DNA from: Veillonella sp.
GTDB taxonomy: Bacteria; Bacillota_C; Negativicutes; Veillonellales; Veillonellaceae
Assembly (NCBI GenBank): GCA_018367495.1
Contig: JAGZGB010000023.1
Location: forward strand, 1 to 22,539
Direction: 5' to 3'
DNA: 22,539 nucleotides
In this document: in pieces, positions 5,893 through 13,659 of the stretch
Layout of the letters: each line of letters starts with the position of its first letter
Position numbering within the stretch: the first letter of the stretch is position 1
Made by a program: the position numbers and the translations under genes
The notes under the pieces: generated by a model
Databases searched by the model: none
Seen by the model: the letters and a program-made list of their open reading frames with translations, nothing else
Told to the model about the DNA's origin: nothing

Positions 5893-6411
5893 ATGAAATT
5901 TAACTATGGCGATACATTGCGTATCCGAAATGAGTTATATACGATCCTAGGCAAAATTCGCTACATTGATATTCATGGGGCAATTTGGTATAAGTATAAG
6001 CTGGTCAAACATAAGAATAACGCAGAATTTTGGGTCCAATGGAATAAACGACGAGGTGCAGATCAGTTTACAAAGTTATGCGGTAAAGTGATGCCATCTG
6101 ATATGAACGTAGTACATCACGGTTATCAGATGATTATAGGTACAAGAGGGGATGTAGATGTAGATATTGCGGCTGTAGCTCGTTATGAAGAGTATGAAGA
6201 TGCTAATGGCACTCATATATTTATTGTTGAAAAAGGGGTTCATGCGACCGAGTATTCAAAAGGTATTTATGTTGATAAGGAATATGTATCTATTGAAAGT
6301 GATGCGGAGATAACTAAGCCTATTCTAGATAAAATGGATACCATTAAAAAGATGAGGTTTATAGGACCAATTATTTGGTTTCTGGCGAACTTACTAAACA
6401 ATAAAAGGTAG
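5893..6411 (+). CDS. DUF4178-like protein
   Basis: A 172-residue protein. The N-terminal half has the look of a DUF4178 domain: FNYGDTLRIRNELYTILGKI, then a segment with IWYKYKLVKHKNNAEFWVQW, and later RYEEYEDANGTHIFIVEKGV. The C-terminus is hydrophobic with a basic end (IGPIIWFLANLLNNKR), suggesting membrane contact. DUF4178 proteins have no settled biochemical function; some sit beside phage-shock or polyamine-related genes, but no such partner is here. It stands alone with its own promoter and a bidirectional terminator directly after the stop. The family assignment is by eye only. Confidence 0.6.
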   Translation: MKFNYGDTLRIRNELYTILGKIRYIDIHGAIWYKYKLVKHKNNAEFWVQWNKRRGADQFTKLCGKVMPSDMNVVHHGYQMIIGTRGDVDVDIAAVARYEEYEDANGTHIFIVEKGVHATEYSKGIYVDKEYVSIESDAEITKPILDKMDTIKKMRFIGPIIWFLANLLNNKR

Positions 6412-6437
6412 TAACAATTTCCTGTTACTACCTTTTT
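6403..6437. terminator. bidirectional terminator between convergent genes
   Basis: AAAAGGTAGTAACA and TGTTACTACCTTTT are perfect inverted arms around a 6-base loop. There is a T-run on both strands, so it serves the gene at 5893 and pgtP from the other side. Confidence 0.85.
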
Positions 6438-6458
6438 GTTTGCTCTAGGATTTAGTTG

Positions 6459-7832
6459 TTAGTTGTTAACATTAGATGGTTGAGATTGTTCTAATTCTGC
6501 TTCTTTAGCATCTAATTCTTTTGCACCAAAGTGGGCAAGTACACAGAATGTAACGCAAAGAATACATGCTACTAATAAGAGATAGAAACCTGCATTCCAA
6601 CCAAATTTATCTGCTAGTACACCAAATAATGTTGTACCAAGGTTTGCACCTACGATGTAGCTCATAAAGCCACGAAGGCCAACGGCAGAGCCTACAGCGA
6701 ATGGAGGTACAATATCCATTGTTTGTACAGATGCTAAGAATTGAGGAATGTAGATTAGGCAACCTACGACAGCAGCAAAGAATGTAACCCACAAGAGGGA
6801 TTCGCTTTGCCAGTAACCAAAGATACAGAAGAAGATAATGCTTACTGCAATAATTGCTGGTGGCATACGATAACCTTTAAAGAATTTATCAGAAATATAA
6901 CCAGCAAAAATAGTGGAAGGGATAGCAGCCCATTCAAAGAATAAGAAAGCAATTGACATTTCTGCTTTGGAGAAGCCTTTTACTTGTAATAAATAGATAG
7001 GTAACCAAGTGAGCATACCAAAGCGAATCATATAAACGAATGTATCAACTAGAGACACATACCAAGCATTTTTATTTTTTAATACATATTGTACAAAAAT
7101 TTGTCTTGTGCTTAGGTGCGGTGCCTCAGCACTTCTGTGTGCTTTATGAGATGTATCGGCAATGATTTCACTAGTTGGTGGTAAGCCTTCTCGTTCTGGA
7201 CTTTCTTTAATCAAGAAGCAAATAATAACAGCTACTACAATCGCAATAATGGCAGGAATACCATAGCTGCCTAATTGCCAGTGATCAGTAGTGGTAAAGT
7301 ATAACGCAGCAGCTACGATTGGTGCTACGATACCGCCACCAAGATTATGGGAGATATTCCAAATTGCCCCAAAGCGACCACGTTCTTGTTTTGGATACCA
7401 TTTAGCAAGTGTGATGAAGGATGGGCCTACACCAAAGCCTTGGAAGAAACCATTAAGAACTACTAATACTAAGAAGAAAGCGAGGCTGTCGGCAAAGCTC
7501 ATAAAAATATTGATAATTGCACAGCAAATAAGACCGAAAGCCATAAATTTTGCAGGACTTGCTTTGTCAGCAAGACTACTCATGAAGCCTTTACTTAGAC
7601 CGTAGGCGATAAGCATACCACTAGATAGCAAACCGATTTCCGTTTTGCTCATGTGTAAGATATCTGATAAAAAATGAGTTGATAAGGCAAAGTTGTTACG
7701 AACGATATAGTACGCAGCGTAACCAATGAATACACCGGCTAGAGATTGAAATCTATATTTGTAATATAAATTCATAATCATATTCTGAGGAACCGATGAT
7801 TTTGCCTCTTTTGGTTGTAGAAATGAAAACAT
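6459..7832 (-). CDS. pgtP: phosphoglycerate/organophosphate:phosphate antiporter
   Basis: A twelve-segment MFS transporter of the organophosphate:phosphate antiporter family. It matches the family at FIGYAAYYIVRNNFALST (TM1), the LIAYGLSKGFMSSLADKASP loop, the ERGRFGAIWNISHNLGGG loop, and WLPIYLLQVKGFS. The overall pattern, notably IVGCLIYIPQFLASVQTMDI and FAVGSAVGLRGFMSYI, is closest to Salmonella PgtP as I recall it, rather than GlpT or UhpT. PgtP exchanges phosphate for 3-phosphoglycerate, 2-phosphoglycerate or PEP across the inner membrane. The pgtABC sensor/regulator genes of Salmonella are not nearby. The start is placed at the second methionine (7832), eight bases after AAAGG; the ATG at 7838 is only two bases from it. 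Substrate is inferred by similarity. Confidence 0.88.
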   Translation of the reverse strand: MFSFLQPKEAKSSVPQNMIMNLYYKYRFQSLAGVFIGYAAYYIVRNNFALSTHFLSDILHMSKTEIGLLSSGMLIAYGLSKGFMSSLADKASPAKFMAFGLICCAIINIFMSFADSLAFFLVLVVLNGFFQGFGVGPSFITLAKWYPKQERGRFGAIWNISHNLGGGIVAPIVAAALYFTTTDHWQLGSYGIPAIIAIVVAVIICFLIKESPEREGLPPTSEIIADTSHKAHRSAEAPHLSTRQIFVQYVLKNKNAWYVSLVDTFVYMIRFGMLTWLPIYLLQVKGFSKAEMSIAFLFFEWAAIPSTIFAGYISDKFFKGYRMPPAIIAVSIIFFCIFGYWQSESLLWVTFFAAVVGCLIYIPQFLASVQTMDIVPPFAVGSAVGLRGFMSYIVGANLGTTLFGVLADKFGWNAGFYLLLVACILCVTFCVLAHFGAKELDAKEAELEQSQPSNVNN

Positions 7833-7892
7833 AGTCATTACCTTTCTTTCATAATAACCAAATCCTAGTACACTGCTAATACTACCATTTGT

Positions 7893-7921
7893 ATATAATT
7901 TATGTAAATGCTTATAATCAA
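7893..7921 (-). promoter_or_regulatory. probable pgtP promoter
   Basis: On the minus strand TTGATT (7916-7921) and TTATAT (7893-7898) are 17 bases apart, about 60 bases before the pgtP start. Confidence 0.45.
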
Positions 7922-7977
7922 ATATGAATCATTTATATAGTTCTTTGTTACAGAAAAAATAAAATTTTTCTAAAATA

Positions 7978-8006
7978 TTGACAAAGTTATTTTATAATTG
8001 TATATT
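7978..8006 (+). promoter_or_regulatory. strong promoter for the small RNA at 8013
   Basis: A consensus TTGACA (7978-7983) is exactly 17 bases from TATATT (8001-8006). The next coding start is more than 300 bases away and a terminator lies in between. Confidence 0.7.
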
Positions 8007-8012
8007 AAAGGT

Positions 8013-8143
8013 GACATACTGGCGTGTCAAAAAGGGACTTAGAGAGAGTTTAGCCAGACTGACATACGATATAGTTCGAGAGTAACTATATACATAAAAA
8101 GGCATGCCGCTGAGAGACGAGAGAAGGGTGGTGTGCCTTTTTT
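8013..8143 (+). ncRNA. structured small RNA, GA-rich loops (RNA1)
   Basis: About 130 bases between a consensus promoter and an intrinsic terminator, with no ORF. Hairpins: CTGGC/GCCAG (8019-8057) whose loop ends in TTAGAGAGAGTTTA; ATATAGTT/AACTATAT (8069-8091, perfect 8 pairs) with loop CGAGAGT; and the terminator stem, whose loop contains GAGAGACGAGAGAAG. The octamer TGACATAC occurs twice (8012 and 8060). The 3' module ACTATATACATAAA + GGCAT is nearly the same as in the RNA at 19617-19788, and the GA-rich loops are complementary to that RNA's CU-rich segments. It lies between divergent pgtP and the gene at 8314. I did not recognise it as a known riboswitch. Confidence 0.6.
8096..8143 (+). 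terminator. intrinsic terminator of RNA1
   Basis: AAAAAGGCATGCC pairs with GGTGTGCCTTTTT (two G-U pairs), followed by a run of six T (8138-8143). The loop holds two GAGAG motifs. Confidence 0.75.
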
Positions 8144-8313
8144 GTGTACCTAGTTATTGTGAGTTGTAAAATATAAAATATTATTAAAATCATATTAACT
8201 AAATATGTAAGATATAGACTAAGATATTTTTATGTCATACAATATATTACAACTTTAGACTTAGGAGTCGATTATCAAATATCAAAAAGATAACTACCAA
8301 TAAAGGATATATT

Positions 8314-8526
8314 ATGAAATACTTACGTCGTGAACTTAATCAAGTGGAAAAAGAATACCTAAAACAATTTGGACAAGACTCCTTGGACCGTGTTGTTCTT
8401 CACGATCCAAATACAAAGGATAAACAAGAAGTACAAGATACGATTGATATTCTAAAAGAGGCTATGTCTAAGAATAAACCTCTAGAACAAATTCCAGAAG
8501 ATATGTGGAAGATTATTGAGTTCTAG
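8314..8526 (+). CDS. small hypothetical protein
   Basis: A 70-residue soluble, charged protein that I do not recognise (starts MKYLRRELNQVEKEYLKQFG, ends EDMWKIIEF). It looks all-helical: a basic N-terminal helix, then TKDKQEVQDTIDILKEAMSK. AAGG lies about eight bases before the ATG. It precedes the split secreted-protein gene by 67 bases on the same strand and is possibly co-transcribed with it. The 170 bases upstream are AT-rich leader with no other gene. Confidence 0.6.
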   Translation: MKYLRRELNQVEKEYLKQFGQDSLDRVVLHDPNTKDKQEVQDTIDILKEAMSKNKPLEQIPEDMWKIIEF

Positions 8527-8592
8527 AGTATCTGTGTGGTTGTATGACATGTACGCCAGCCATTTTATATAGTTTATCTGTGGGAGAATTGA

Positions 8593-9678
8593 ATGAAGTT
8601 AAAGAGAGTTGTATTGCTTGTGACCGCATTGCTTATTAACATAGGAATAACCAATGCTGAACAAATATTCATCCCATCTGTAGCAGCATCTTTGGGCACA
8701 AAGACTACTCAAGTTGATAGAACACAATCTCTAGAGGTTATGCCTTATATGGAAAGTAAAGTAACGGGTGAAACAGAATTATCTTATGCTGTTATGTCTC
8801 ATGCTAAAAAAACATTCGATGAACAAATGGTGGAACATCGAGATGCAGAATCACGTATGCATGCTTATATTGACGAACATAATAGAAAAATAAGAAGTGC
8901 ACCGCAACGAGACTTAATTAAAAATCCTTATTCCCGAGAAGAAATTGAAAAATAAATTGTAGATGCTCTTAATTTTAGGGAAAGCATTAAGTATCCTGTT
9001 AATGATAAGGAATATTACAATCATATAGATGTAGATAAATTGAATGATCTATCTGGTTTTCCAAAGAAAGTACCCTCCTTTGCTAAGCAGGTTGATATTC
9101 ATTTGAAGCCGCCTAAAGCGATTGAAGATGGTCGCTACATTCAAGTTTCTTTCACAGGAAAACCATCAGAACTAAAACCTTATATTCAAGATGCAGAAAA
9201 TCATGCTAAGGTTATTATTACTAAGGGTAAGGCAGATCACGTTTCTATTAAACCGTACGAAGATGTTAAGACGAAGTATAGAAAATATCTGTCTGCTATA
9301 TTGCCAGAAGAATGGATTGAAGTAACTAATACATTCAACAATATGTATCAATATAAAGTGGCTTTAAGCAATGAGAATATTAAACGAGCGGTTGATCGTG
9401 AGGTTTCTAACCAAATGAACAATCAAATGTTTTTGGGTTTAGAGCAAGATACTAGTCAACTAAGTTCTGATAAAGTGTTATCCAATGATGAGAATAAGGC
9501 TTTACAGAAAAAATATTTAGGTTATTATTCGTATAAAGAATTAAAGAGACCATTTAACGCAGATTATACATTCTATATCTTTAAATTTGATTATTCATAT
9601 AGTATGTTTACTGTTGCAGGAATGGCCGTTAGTCCAGAGCAAACTAGAGTAATCTATTTCTTACATACAACTCAATAA
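8593..9678 (+). pseudogene. secreted-protein gene split by one in-frame stop
   Basis: GGGAG lies upstream of ATG 8593, which opens a signal peptide (KLKRVVLLVTALLINIGITNA, cleavage likely near residue 22). The frame reads to a TAA at 8953-8955 and then continues without another stop, in the same frame, to 9678. The downstream piece has only a TTG at 9040 as a possible start and no ribosome site, and sequence between the stop and that TTG (IVDALNFRESIKYPVNDKEY) reads as normal protein. The intact product would be about 360 residues and exported. No family recognised; the C-terminal part is lysine- and tyrosine-rich. One base change at 8953 (AAA to TAA) or a sequencing error would explain it. 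Confidence 0.75.
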
Positions 9679-9685
9679 AATAAAT

Positions 9686-9749
9686 GGCACATTGTTAAAA
9701 GAAGGCCCTTTCTGATAAGAGAAAGGGCTTCAATACAATGTGCCTTTTT
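9686..9749 (+). terminator. compound intrinsic terminator
   Basis: GGCACATTGT (9686-9695) pairs with ACAATGTGCC (9734-9743) and is followed by six T. A second stem inside, CCCTTTC with GAAAGGG, makes one long bulged hairpin. It closes the secreted-protein unit. Confidence 0.8.
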
Positions 9750-9760
9750 TATGTACTTTT

Positions 9761-9788
9761 GTTATGGGTTATAGGTTATAGGTTATAG
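9761..9788. repeat. tandem heptamer repeat at the end of the amidase gene
   Basis: Four head-to-tail copies of GTTATAG (the first is GTTATGG). The stop codon of the leftward amidase gene (9776-9778) lies inside the tract, so copy-number change would alter only its last residues. Confidence 0.7.
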
Positions 9789-10567
9789 AGTTCAGGTTTG
9801 CGATCTCTGAAGATATTAATTTTGTTACGGATATCTTTGACTACGGTAAGGTCGATATCTACAGAAGAAATCCCTTCATTAGTATTCATTTCGAGCAGGT
9901 TGGTACCCCATGGATCATATACGGCAGAGTGGCCTGTGCTTTGAACGCGGCCTACTGTGCCACAGCCGTTTACGGCACAGACGAAGAGTTGGTTTTCAAT
10001 AGCCCGCACTTCATTGAGTACTTGCCAGTGTCGTAGACGCATAGTAGGCCATTGAGCAGGTACGAATAATAATTCCGTGCCTGGTAATGCAGCCATTCTC
10101 ACTAATTCAGGGAAACGGATGTCGTAACAGATAACAGTACTACAAGGAATCCCATCGAGTTCAAAATGGGTCGTATGAGTACCACTAACAAAGTATTTGT
10201 CTTCTTTGGCAGGGCTAAAGCCATGCATCTTGGAATATTCTCCTACAAGTTCACCGTTTCGGTTGTAAACATATGATGTATTAAATACGAGATTGTCTTT
10301 TGCAACTGCTACAGATCCGCCCACAATATTTACATTATGTTCTTTAGCGAATGCACTTAATAAGGCTTTTGTGCGGTCCCCATTTGTATCGGCGATATTG
10401 ATTAAATCTGTAGATGGATAAAAGCCAGTGTTCCAAGTTTCAGGTAATACGATAATATCTGGACTTTCAGATAGAGATTGAGTCAATAATTCTTGAACGC
10501 GATTGTAGTTATATTCTACGTCGTTTACGTGGACATCCATTTGTATAAGAGTAAGGCGTTTTTTCAT
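9776..10567 (-). CDS. nitrilase-superfamily amidase (omega-amidase type)
   Basis: A 263-residue carbon-nitrogen hydrolase with the full Glu-Lys-Cys triad: E43 in LPETWNTGF, K113 in YSKMHGFSP, C147 in VICYDIRFPE. Length, the PAQWPTMRLRHWQVLNEVRA motif and the GHSAVYDPWG motif fit the Nit2/YafV/MtnU branch, which removes ammonia from alpha-keto-glutaramate or the keto analogue of methionine; cytoplasmic. AGAGGA lies seven bases before the ATG. It stands alone, so there is no context to choose between glutamine/methionine salvage and another amide. The last residues (LYNL) are encoded by a heptamer repeat. Confidence 0.85.
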   Translation of the reverse strand: MKKRLTLIQMDVHVNDVEYNYNRVQELLTQSLSESPDIIVLPETWNTGFYPSTDLINIADTNGDRTKALLSAFAKEHNVNIVGGSVAVAKDNLVFNTSYVYNRNGELVGEYSKMHGFSPAKEDKYFVSGTHTTHFELDGIPCSTVICYDIRFPELVRMAALPGTELLFVPAQWPTMRLRHWQVLNEVRAIENQLFVCAVNGCGTVGRVQSTGHSAVYDPWGTNLLEMNTNEGISSVDIDLTVVKDIRNKINIFRDRKPELYNL

Positions 10568-10713
10568 GGTAAATCCTCTGTGTATTTAAATAGTATAGTT
10601 TACACTATATAGTATATAATTAGAATATTAAAGCATTATTGAAAGTATTACAATATGACAATAGTAATAATTAAAATACTATTCTTTTATATGAATGGAT
10701 ATAGTGGATTTAG

Positions 10714-10815
10714 ATAATACTAGATATACCAGCAATTATTGCTATAGGCATTCCAGATGAGGCTATGTATCCTAGACCTAGAAAATCGATTGAAGAGGTA
10801 TTAGTAAAGCGTTAG
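10714..10815 (+). pseudogene. C-terminal fossil of a nitroreductase
   Basis: An open stretch of about 33 codons reading IPAIIAIGIPDEAMYPRPRK then SIEEVLVKR and a TAG. This is the typical nitroreductase ending (an AIGxPDE turn, then a RPRKSxEE tail). A TAG at 10711-10713 closes the frame and no flavin-binding N-terminus exists upstream, so only the tail of a deleted gene remains. Called by eye from the motif. Confidence 0.55.
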
Positions 10816-10817
10816 TT

Positions 10818-10846
10818 TTTACTATTCTTCATAGAAATGTTATAAT
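10818..10846 (+). promoter_or_regulatory. promoter of the envelope gene cluster
   Basis: TTTACT (10818-10823) and a perfect TATAAT (10841-10846) are 17 bases apart, about 30 bases before the ribosome site of the deacetylase gene. Confidence 0.6.
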
Positions 10847-10883
10847 ATTCTGTATATAATTGTGTTCTAATAGAGGAGGGCCT

Positions 10884-11687
10884 ATGAAACGGATTCCATT
10901 GGTAACACTATTAGTTGTGGCATTGGCAATGGTTTTGGCAGGATGTGGACTGCTTTCACAAAAAACGGAACCTGCTAGTCCAACAGCGCCTGTAAAAGAA
11001 GTCAAAATGGTACATCCATCAGGTATTCCTGTTCTTATGTATCATAAAATTGGCGACGATAAAGATAATGATGCGGTTATTCGTGAGGATTTGTTCCGAG
11101 AGCAAATGAAATTCCTCAAAGATAATGGCTATAATCCTTTAACGATGGATCAACTATATGATTATGTCGTAAATGGTGCAGCAGTGCCTGAAAAACCTGT
11201 TGTGTTAACCTTCGATGATGGCTATGCAGATACGTATTCTATCGTATATCCAATCATGAAAGAGTATGGTTTTGCAGCTACTGTGTTTATCAATCCTGGC
11301 GATGTAGGCACTCGGTTAACTTGGGATCAAATTCGTGAAATGCATAAGAATGGTATCACCATTTCTAATCATGGGTTCCAACATATCGAAATGGGCCAAT
11401 TGTCTGAAGCTAAACAAATAGAAAATATTACAAAGGCTCAAGAAGCCCTTGCTAAAGAAGTAGGTATCAAAGATAATCCTTGGTTCTGCTATCCTTATGG
11501 AGATAAAAATGAATTCACCGATGCTGCCACTAAAAAAGCGGGCATTAAAATGAGTATGGCTATGAAATCTGGTTGGGCTCATACTGGTGATAATCCATAT
11601 AACATTTTGCGTGTTTGGGTTGGAAATGCCGTTGATATCAAGCATTTTGAAGAACGCATTAGCACCGAACATTTCACTGATTTATAA
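10884..11687 (+). CDS. polysaccharide deacetylase lipoprotein
   Basis: A 267-residue lipoprotein: signal sequence residues 1-20, lipobox LAGC with the lipid-bearing C21, then a proline-rich linker. The NodB-type deacetylase domain covers about residues 45-265: VLTFDDGYADTY (metal-binding D112 of the DD pair at 111-112), SNHGFQH (H163 and H167) and CYPYGDKN. The family removes N- or O-acetyl groups from cell-wall or surface polysaccharide, here on the outside of a membrane. ATG 10884 was chosen because GAGGAGGG lies six bases upstream; an earlier in-frame start lies before that site. The next gene (a phosphodiester glycosidase) begins 11 bases later, so the two form an operon acting on exported glycans. 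Confidence 0.88.
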   Translation: MKRIPLVTLLVVALAMVLAGCGLLSQKTEPASPTAPVKEVKMVHPSGIPVLMYHKIGDDKDNDAVIREDLFREQMKFLKDNGYNPLTMDQLYDYVVNGAAVPEKPVVLTFDDGYADTYSIVYPIMKEYGFAATVFINPGDVGTRLTWDQIREMHKNGITISNHGFQHIEMGQLSEAKQIENITKAQEALAKEVGIKDNPWFCYPYGDKNEFTDAATKKAGIKMSMAMKSGWAHTGDNPYNILRVWVGNAVDIKHFEERISTEHFTDL

Positions 11688-11698
11688 GGAGAGATACA

Positions 11699-12637
11699 TT
11701 GTTCAAAAAGAATTGGGTAAAGTTCATCATCATGGTGTTCTTGTTTACCGTTGTGACCTCACCATTCGTGGTGCTCTTTGGACCATTTAATAATGTAAAG
11801 CGCGCTGTTATTGGTGCTATCTTACAATCTCGTCATCCTCATTACATTACGTGGCTATTTAATGAAGACGAATTGCAATCCATCTTAGGTACTGTTGGCG
11901 TTGTTAAAAGCCAAGATTTGTTCAAGTTTAATGCTCGTGAAGATAAGTCTTTAAATCTTGAAAAAATTCAGTCTGCTCGTTATGTAGGTTATATTCTTGA
12001 AATTCCAGATCCTCGTCGTATCCAAGTGGGTACCGCTGCTAATATTCAAGAAAAAGGTGATACTACGAGTAATATTGCGAAGATGAATAATGCGGTAGCC
12101 GCTATTAATGGCGGGGGATTCCATGATCCAAATGGTACTGGTACAGGCCGATTGCCTTATGGTTTTATCTTGCATGATGGTGATTATGTTATTGGTAAAG
12201 ATGTAGGACCTGAAGAAGCCGTTGACTTTGTAGGCTTCTCTAAATCTGGTAACCTTATTGCCGGTAACTATGATAAAACTCAACTTGGGGATATGAAAGC
12301 CATGGAAGGTATTACCTTTGGCCCACCTCTTATCGTGGATGGTAAGAAGATGATTACAGAAGGTGATGGCGGTTGGGGTGTAGGTCCACGTACTGCTATT
12401 GGTCAAAAGAAAGATGGTACAGTACTGTTCCTTGTAATTGATGGTCGTCAACCAGGTTATTCTCTTGGTGCTACATTGCGTGACGTACAAGATATTTTAT
12501 ATGAAAAAGGTTGCTATATTGCAGCCAATTTAGATGGTGGTTCTAGTTCTACGCTATATCTTAACGGCAAAGTAGTGAACAAACCAGCCGATTTATTAGG
12601 GGAACGCATGATCCCAACGGCGTTTATCGTGAAATAG
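11699..12637 (+). CDS. membrane-anchored phosphodiester glycosidase (NAGPA)
   Basis: A 312-residue protein starting at TTG, set by AAGGAG seven bases upstream. One N-terminal membrane anchor (FIIMVFLFTVVTSPFVVLF, about residues 9-27) is followed by the NAGPA/DUF2233 domain: NAVAAINGGGFHD (131-143), GVGPRTAIG (227-235), VIDGRQPG (246-253) and LDGGSSST (278-285). Family members cleave sugars attached through phosphodiester bonds and are often found in exopolysaccharide or cell-wall gene sets. It lies between the deacetylase and a membrane-anchored unknown protein, spaced 11 and 8 bases, so co-expression is likely. The substrate is not evident. Its TTG start and GGAGAGA ribosome site make modest or controlled translation plausible. 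Confidence 0.87.
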   Translation: MFKKNWVKFIIMVFLFTVVTSPFVVLFGPFNNVKRAVIGAILQSRHPHYITWLFNEDELQSILGTVGVVKSQDLFKFNAREDKSLNLEKIQSARYVGYILEIPDPRRIQVGTAANIQEKGDTTSNIAKMNNAVAAINGGGFHDPNGTGTGRLPYGFILHDGDYVIGKDVGPEEAVDFVGFSKSGNLIAGNYDKTQLGDMKAMEGITFGPPLIVDGKKMITEGDGGWGVGPRTAIGQKKDGTVLFLVIDGRQPGYSLGATLRDVQDILYEKGCYIAANLDGGSSSTLYLNGKVVNKPADLLGERMIPTAFIVK

Positions 12638-12645
12638 GAGGCCAT

Positions 12646-13590
12646 ATGAAACCTTTTACGCGTGTACTGAGCGCCTTTGCGGTAGGTATTCTTCTGCAAG
12701 GTGGGGTGTACCTATACCTTGATCAATATATGTTTGCACCAACTACAGATTTTAATGTCGCTGGTGCATCAAAAGATGATACTAAGAACTTCCCAGATGT
12801 AAAGGAAGGCACTAAATATGTATCTTATGACCGTCAATTTATGGCGGTTGTTACTGAAAGCTCTTTGAAAATTTACAAGGCTAATGAAAGTAAGCCTACA
12901 ACGATTGATTTGAAGGGCCGTTCTATCAGTTACTTTAGTTGGATGCCTGACCGTAACTATGCCATCATGGGTCTATATGATTCTAGAGAGGTAGTTATGG
13001 CTCGTCTCAATGCAGATGATCCTGAACATGAAGTAGATACAAAACTTGATGATTTACCTCGTAACAGTAAAATTGTTGATGCTGCTTACTCTGAAGCAAC
13101 GAATGTTGTTTACATGAAGGTGAAAGTTCAAGAAAATGCATACAGAATTTATCGTACCGATGCGAACTATGATACACGTCGTGTCTATATGCAAGCTACT
13201 GATATTGGGCATATTGGTGTATTCTATGATGAAGATAGATTCTTCTATGACAATGCTAAAACTGGCGATATTTTCATGTTTAACGGCATTGAAGGTGGCT
13301 GGCGTGTTATCAATCCACCAGGGCGTTTCCGTTTAATCGGTGTGGATATGGATAAAACTATCTATATTGCTCGTGTTGATGAGGATAACAATGCCTTAAC
13401 TGTTTACACTGGTAAACTCGGTGTAGGCTTCAAACCAGTTTATAAATATAATCATCCTACTACATTCAACGAATTGACATTGTCCGATGTAAAAGACGTT
13501 ATTAAGAATGGTAGTGATGAAACTACGAAGGTAACAGAAGATGATACATCTTCTAAATCTTCCAGTCGTGACAGTAAAAAGAAATCTTAA
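12646..13590 (+). CDS. membrane-anchored hypothetical protein
   Basis: A 314-residue protein with an N-terminal anchor (VLSAFAVGILLQGGVYLYL, residues 7-25) and an extracytoplasmic domain that I do not assign to a family. Repeated short beta-rich units (SLKIYKANES, NYAIMGLYDSREVVMARL, TNVVYMKVKVQENAYRIY, KTIYIARVDEDNNALTVY) look like propeller-type blades. The tail is serine/lysine-rich (TSSKSSSRDSKKKS). AGGAGG lies four bases before the ATG. It is the third gene of the deacetylase/glycosidase operon and could be a scaffold or sensor for it. Lineage-restricted by appearance. Confidence 0.7.
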   Translation: MKPFTRVLSAFAVGILLQGGVYLYLDQYMFAPTTDFNVAGASKDDTKNFPDVKEGTKYVSYDRQFMAVVTESSLKIYKANESKPTTIDLKGRSISYFSWMPDRNYAIMGLYDSREVVMARLNADDPEHEVDTKLDDLPRNSKIVDAAYSEATNVVYMKVKVQENAYRIYRTDANYDTRRVYMQATDIGHIGVFYDEDRFFYDNAKTGDIFMFNGIEGGWRVINPPGRFRLIGVDMDKTIYIARVDEDNNALTVYTGKLGVGFKPVYKYNHPTTFNELTLSDVKDVIKNGSDETTKVTEDDTSSKSSSRDSKKKS

Positions 13591-13593
13591 GAA

Positions 13594-13626
13594 AAAGCCT
13601 TTATAATGATTCATTATAAAGGCTTT
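13594..13626. terminator. strong hairpin at the end of the three-gene operon
   Basis: AAAGCCTTTATAA and TTATAAAGGCTTT are perfect 13-base arms around a 7-base loop, starting four bases after the stop at 13590. The T-run is short (the arm's own TTT, then ATT), so termination may be partial, letting some transcripts reach the GT9 gene. Confidence 0.6.
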
Positions 13627-13659
13627 ATTCCTATACTCGTTTGTACTATAAGGATATCT

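Noticed and set aside
8101..8137. TPP riboswitch, because of a CTGAGA motif
   Set aside because: The rest of the THI element is missing, and the motif is in a terminator loop with no thiamin gene downstream.
9040..9678. Separate 212-residue gene starting at 9040
   Set aside because: The start is a TTG without ribosome site, and the same frame continues upstream as normal protein to the stop at 8953; it is better read as the second half of one split gene.
13606..13659. Longer start for the GT9 protein
   Set aside because: It lies in the terminator hairpin; the family N-terminus begins exactly at 13660 with a ribosome site.
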